A stretch of DNA of 64,000 nt from Syntrophus gentianae (GTDB lineage Bacteria; Desulfobacterota; Syntrophia; Syntrophales; Syntrophaceae): assembly GCF_900109885.1 (NCBI RefSeq), contig NZ_FOBS01000018.1, positions 1 through 64,000 of the forward strand. Direction: 5' to 3'. The translations under genes were made by a program, and so were the position numbers. Below the pieces are notes generated by a model, which saw nothing but the letters and a program-made list of their open reading frames with translations, did no database searches and was not told the origin of the DNA. This document shows positions 62,501 to 64,000 of this stretch, in pieces. How positions within the stretch are numbered: the stretch's first letter is position 1; the number at the start of each line of letters is the position of its first letter.

Positions 62501-62599
62501 AAAGACGACAGCACGAACTTTTTAACCCCAACCGTTGGCGATGCAAACACCTTCTGCCCCGAGTATAAGGCGTTCATGGTCAACGTAGAAAAGTTGTAG
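59531..62599 (+). CDS. fdhA: Selenocysteine formate dehydrogenase catalytic subunit FdhA (FdnG type)
   Basis: 1022 residues if the in-frame TGA at 60116-60118 is read as selenocysteine (codon 196, the Sec position of E. coli FdnG). Context QARV-Sec-HSPSVAALGESFGRG is diagnostic. Tat signal (TRRGFLHLSG), [4Fe-4S] motif CAYCSCGC (C54, C57, C61) with a fourth Cys at 91, Mo-bis-MGD fold and C-terminal dinucleotide domain (GERIRVSSVRGSV). Periplasmic catalytic subunit that oxidises formate and feeds FdhB/FdhC. Start behind AAGGAGGTAGAC. Confidence 0.95.
60116..60165 (+). promoter_or_regulatory. Bacterial SECIS element and Sec UGA codon
   Basis: The TGA codon is followed by CACAGCCCATCTGTAGCGGC, closely similar in place and sequence to the E. 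coli fdh SECIS (CACGGCCCATCGGTTGCAGG), with a G-rich apical region GGCTCTGG. It should recruit SelB to decode UGA. The fold was not computed. Confidence 0.8.
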
Positions 62600-62612
62600 G
62601 AGGGAAGCGACC

Positions 62613-63416
62613 GTGAATAATAAACGTGACCTCGTAAAATTAATTGATACCACACTGTGCACCGCCTGCCGGGGTTGCCAGGTGGCCTGCAAGCAGTGGA
62701 ATGAGCTGCCCGGGTTGCCGACAAAACAGACGGGCTCTTACCAGAATCCTCCCGATTTGCAGTGGAATACCTGGACGCTGATCCGCTTCCAGGAATATGA
62801 AAGTAAAAACGGAAAATTTGAATGGCTCTTCCGGAAAGACGGCTGCATGCACTGCACCGATGCGGCCTGCGTAAAAGTCTGCCCCAGCGGAGCCCTTTAC
62901 CACACGGAATACGGGAGTGTGGGCATCCATCACGAAAAGTGCATCGGCTGCAAATACTGCGTTTCCGCCTGCCCCTTTGATGTGCCCCGCTATGACCGGG
63001 CAACGGACAAGGTCTACAAATGCGATCTCTGCTATTCCCGTCTCCAAGGCGATCAGGAGCCCGCCTGTGTCAAGTCCTGCCTGACCGAGGCCTTGACCAT
63101 CGGCCCGAGGGATGCCATGCTCAAGAAGGCCTACGCCAAGGTCAAGCAGCTGGGCGGCGACGCCAATGTCTACGGCGACAAGTTTGTCGGCGGCACCCAT
63201 GTGATTTATGTCCTCGGCGAAAAACCTGAAGTCTATGAAGGCCTGCCGAAGAGCCCCAGCGTACCGGTCACGACCGTGCTCTGGAAGGACATCCTGAAAC
63301 CGCTGAGCCTCCTGGCTGCCGGCGGCGTCATTGCCGGCTCGTTCCTGCATTACATCATTCACGGACCCAAACTGCCTGATGAAGATTCGGGACAAGATAA
63401 GAAGGGAGGGGAATAA
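62613..63416 (+). CDS. fdhB: Formate dehydrogenase iron-sulfur subunit FdhB
   Basis: 267 residues, GTG start behind GGAGGGAAGC. Four [4Fe-4S] clusters (CTACRGCQVACKQW, CMHCTDAACVKVCP, CIGCKYCVSACPFD, CDLCYSR) and a C-terminal membrane helix (about 229-247; LSLLAAGGVIAGSFLHYII), as in FdnH. Transfers electrons from FdhA to the cytochrome b subunit. 13 bp after fdhA. Confidence 0.93.
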   Translation: MNNKRDLVKLIDTTLCTACRGCQVACKQWNELPGLPTKQTGSYQNPPDLQWNTWTLIRFQEYESKNGKFEWLFRKDGCMHCTDAACVKVCPSGALYHTEYGSVGIHHEKCIGCKYCVSACPFDVPRYDRATDKVYKCDLCYSRLQGDQEPACVKSCLTEALTIGPRDAMLKKAYAKVKQLGGDANVYGDKFVGGTHVIYVLGEKPEVYEGLPKSPSVPVTTVLWKDILKPLSLLAAGGVIAGSFLHYIIHGPKLPDEDSGQDKKGGE

Positions 63417-63418
63417 CC

Positions 63419-64000
63419 ATGAGAAAAGGATTAATTCAAGCCACGGACTCCTTTGAACGGATCGTGCACTGGTGTCTGGCCGCTTCATGCCTGGTGCTGT
63501 GTTTCTCGGGGTTGGGAATCATGTTCCATTCCCTGAACTTTCTCGGCGAGCCCTTCGGAGGCTTGAAATCATTGAAGTACATTCACAATTTCACGGCGCT
63601 CTTTTTCATCCTTTCCCTCGTCGCTGCCGTCCGCATGTGGTGGAAGGAAGCGGGGATCTTCGTCTTCCCAGAAGACCTGGACTGGATCAAGAGCGCAGGC
63701 GGTTATCTCTGGCACGTGGACAAGGTCCCCGAAGTGGGCAAGTACAATCCCGGCCAGAAGATGTTCTTCCTGGTGGTAGCACTCGGCGGGGCGGCGATGG
63801 TCTTCTCCGGACTGATCATGCTCTTTCCCCTGAGCATGCCGGCCATGCTCGTGAGGCTCATGTATCTGCTCCATGCCGCCGGGTTTGTGGCGATCTTCGC
63901 CTTCTTCTTCATCCACCTCTACCTGGGAACGGTGGGCTCTCCCGGATCGCTGCCGGCGATGATGACGGGCTGGGTGACGCGTGCCTGGCTGAAGAAGCAG
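63419..64000 (+). CDS. fdhC: Formate dehydrogenase cytochrome b subunit FdhC (3' end missing)
   Basis: 194 residues seen. Cytochrome b556-like membrane protein with at least four helices and His ligands (ERIVHWCLAASCLV, KYIHNFTALFFILS, YLLHAAGFVA, FFFIHLYLGTVG). It starts 2 bp after fdhB and runs off the window end. It would pass electrons into the quinone pool or to a membrane partner. Confidence 0.9.
   Translation, partial: MRKGLIQATDSFERIVHWCLAASCLVLCFSGLGIMFHSLNFLGEPFGGLKSLKYIHNFTALFFILSLVAAVRMWWKEAGIFVFPEDLDWIKSAGGYLWHVDKVPEVGKYNPGQKMFFLVVALGGAAMVFSGLIMLFPLSMPAMLVRLMYLLHAAGFVAIFAFFFIHLYLGTVGSPGSLPAMMTGWVTRAWLKKQ

Overview
The window looks like chromosomal DNA from an anaerobic, moderately GC-rich deltaproteobacterium, probably of the Syntrophus/Syntrophobacterales type. 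This is inferred from gene content: a nifH-nifI1-nifI2-nifD-nifK-nifE-nifN-nifB nitrogenase operon of the kind found in anaerobes and methanogens, a selenocysteine respiratory formate dehydrogenase with FdhE, selenium-handling YedF, FmdE and a cytosolic molybdopterin oxidoreductase, many hybrid sensor kinases and VPLPP-type surface proteins. No rRNA, tRNA, CRISPR array, complete insertion sequence or phage gene was seen.

Layout. 1-15.6 kb is a cell-surface and signalling block. Two copies of a module (small lipoprotein plus large repeat-rich secreted protein, with a shared long 5' leader) lie in inverted orientation at 1-1.4 kb (minus) and 10.1-14.7 kb (plus). Between them are a FecR/OmpA/CHASE2-kinase triad, a CpxRA-like two-component pair and a six-EF-hand protein with a sigma54-like promoter. 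A MerR regulator and a 59-residue protein resembling the MerR C-terminus follow, then a second large hybrid kinase (15.8-19.1 kb).

19.5-37.4 kb is the nitrogen-fixation region, all on the minus strand: nifV-like gene, outer-membrane beta-barrel protein, nifA, an AT-richer island (29.8-33.2 kb), then nifH to nifB, a [2Fe-2S] ferredoxin and a GNAT acetyltransferase. The island contains a textbook integron attC site, a second decayed attC-like site, a cassette boundary, toxin-antitoxin remnants (hicBA fragment, relE with an in-frame stop) and small unknown genes. No integron integrase is visible. It separates nifA from nifH.

37.8-54.5 kb is mixed housekeeping: a second FecR/OmpA pair, dGTPase, cupin, Tim44-like protein, a cysteine desulfurase-yedF operon, two glucan-acting enzymes, HD-GYP, a truncated-looking DUF3313 protein, a glutamine amidotransferase/B12-radical-SAM pair, a ferredoxin-nitroreductase fusion and moaA. 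54.7-64 kb is molybdenum/formate metabolism: a molybdopterin oxidoreductase, an FmdE-family protein, FdhE, and formate dehydrogenase FdhA (Sec at an in-frame TGA), FdhB and a partial FdhC. MoaA supplies the molybdenum cofactor and the desulfurase/YedF pair may supply selenium to this enzyme, so the right half of the window is functionally linked.
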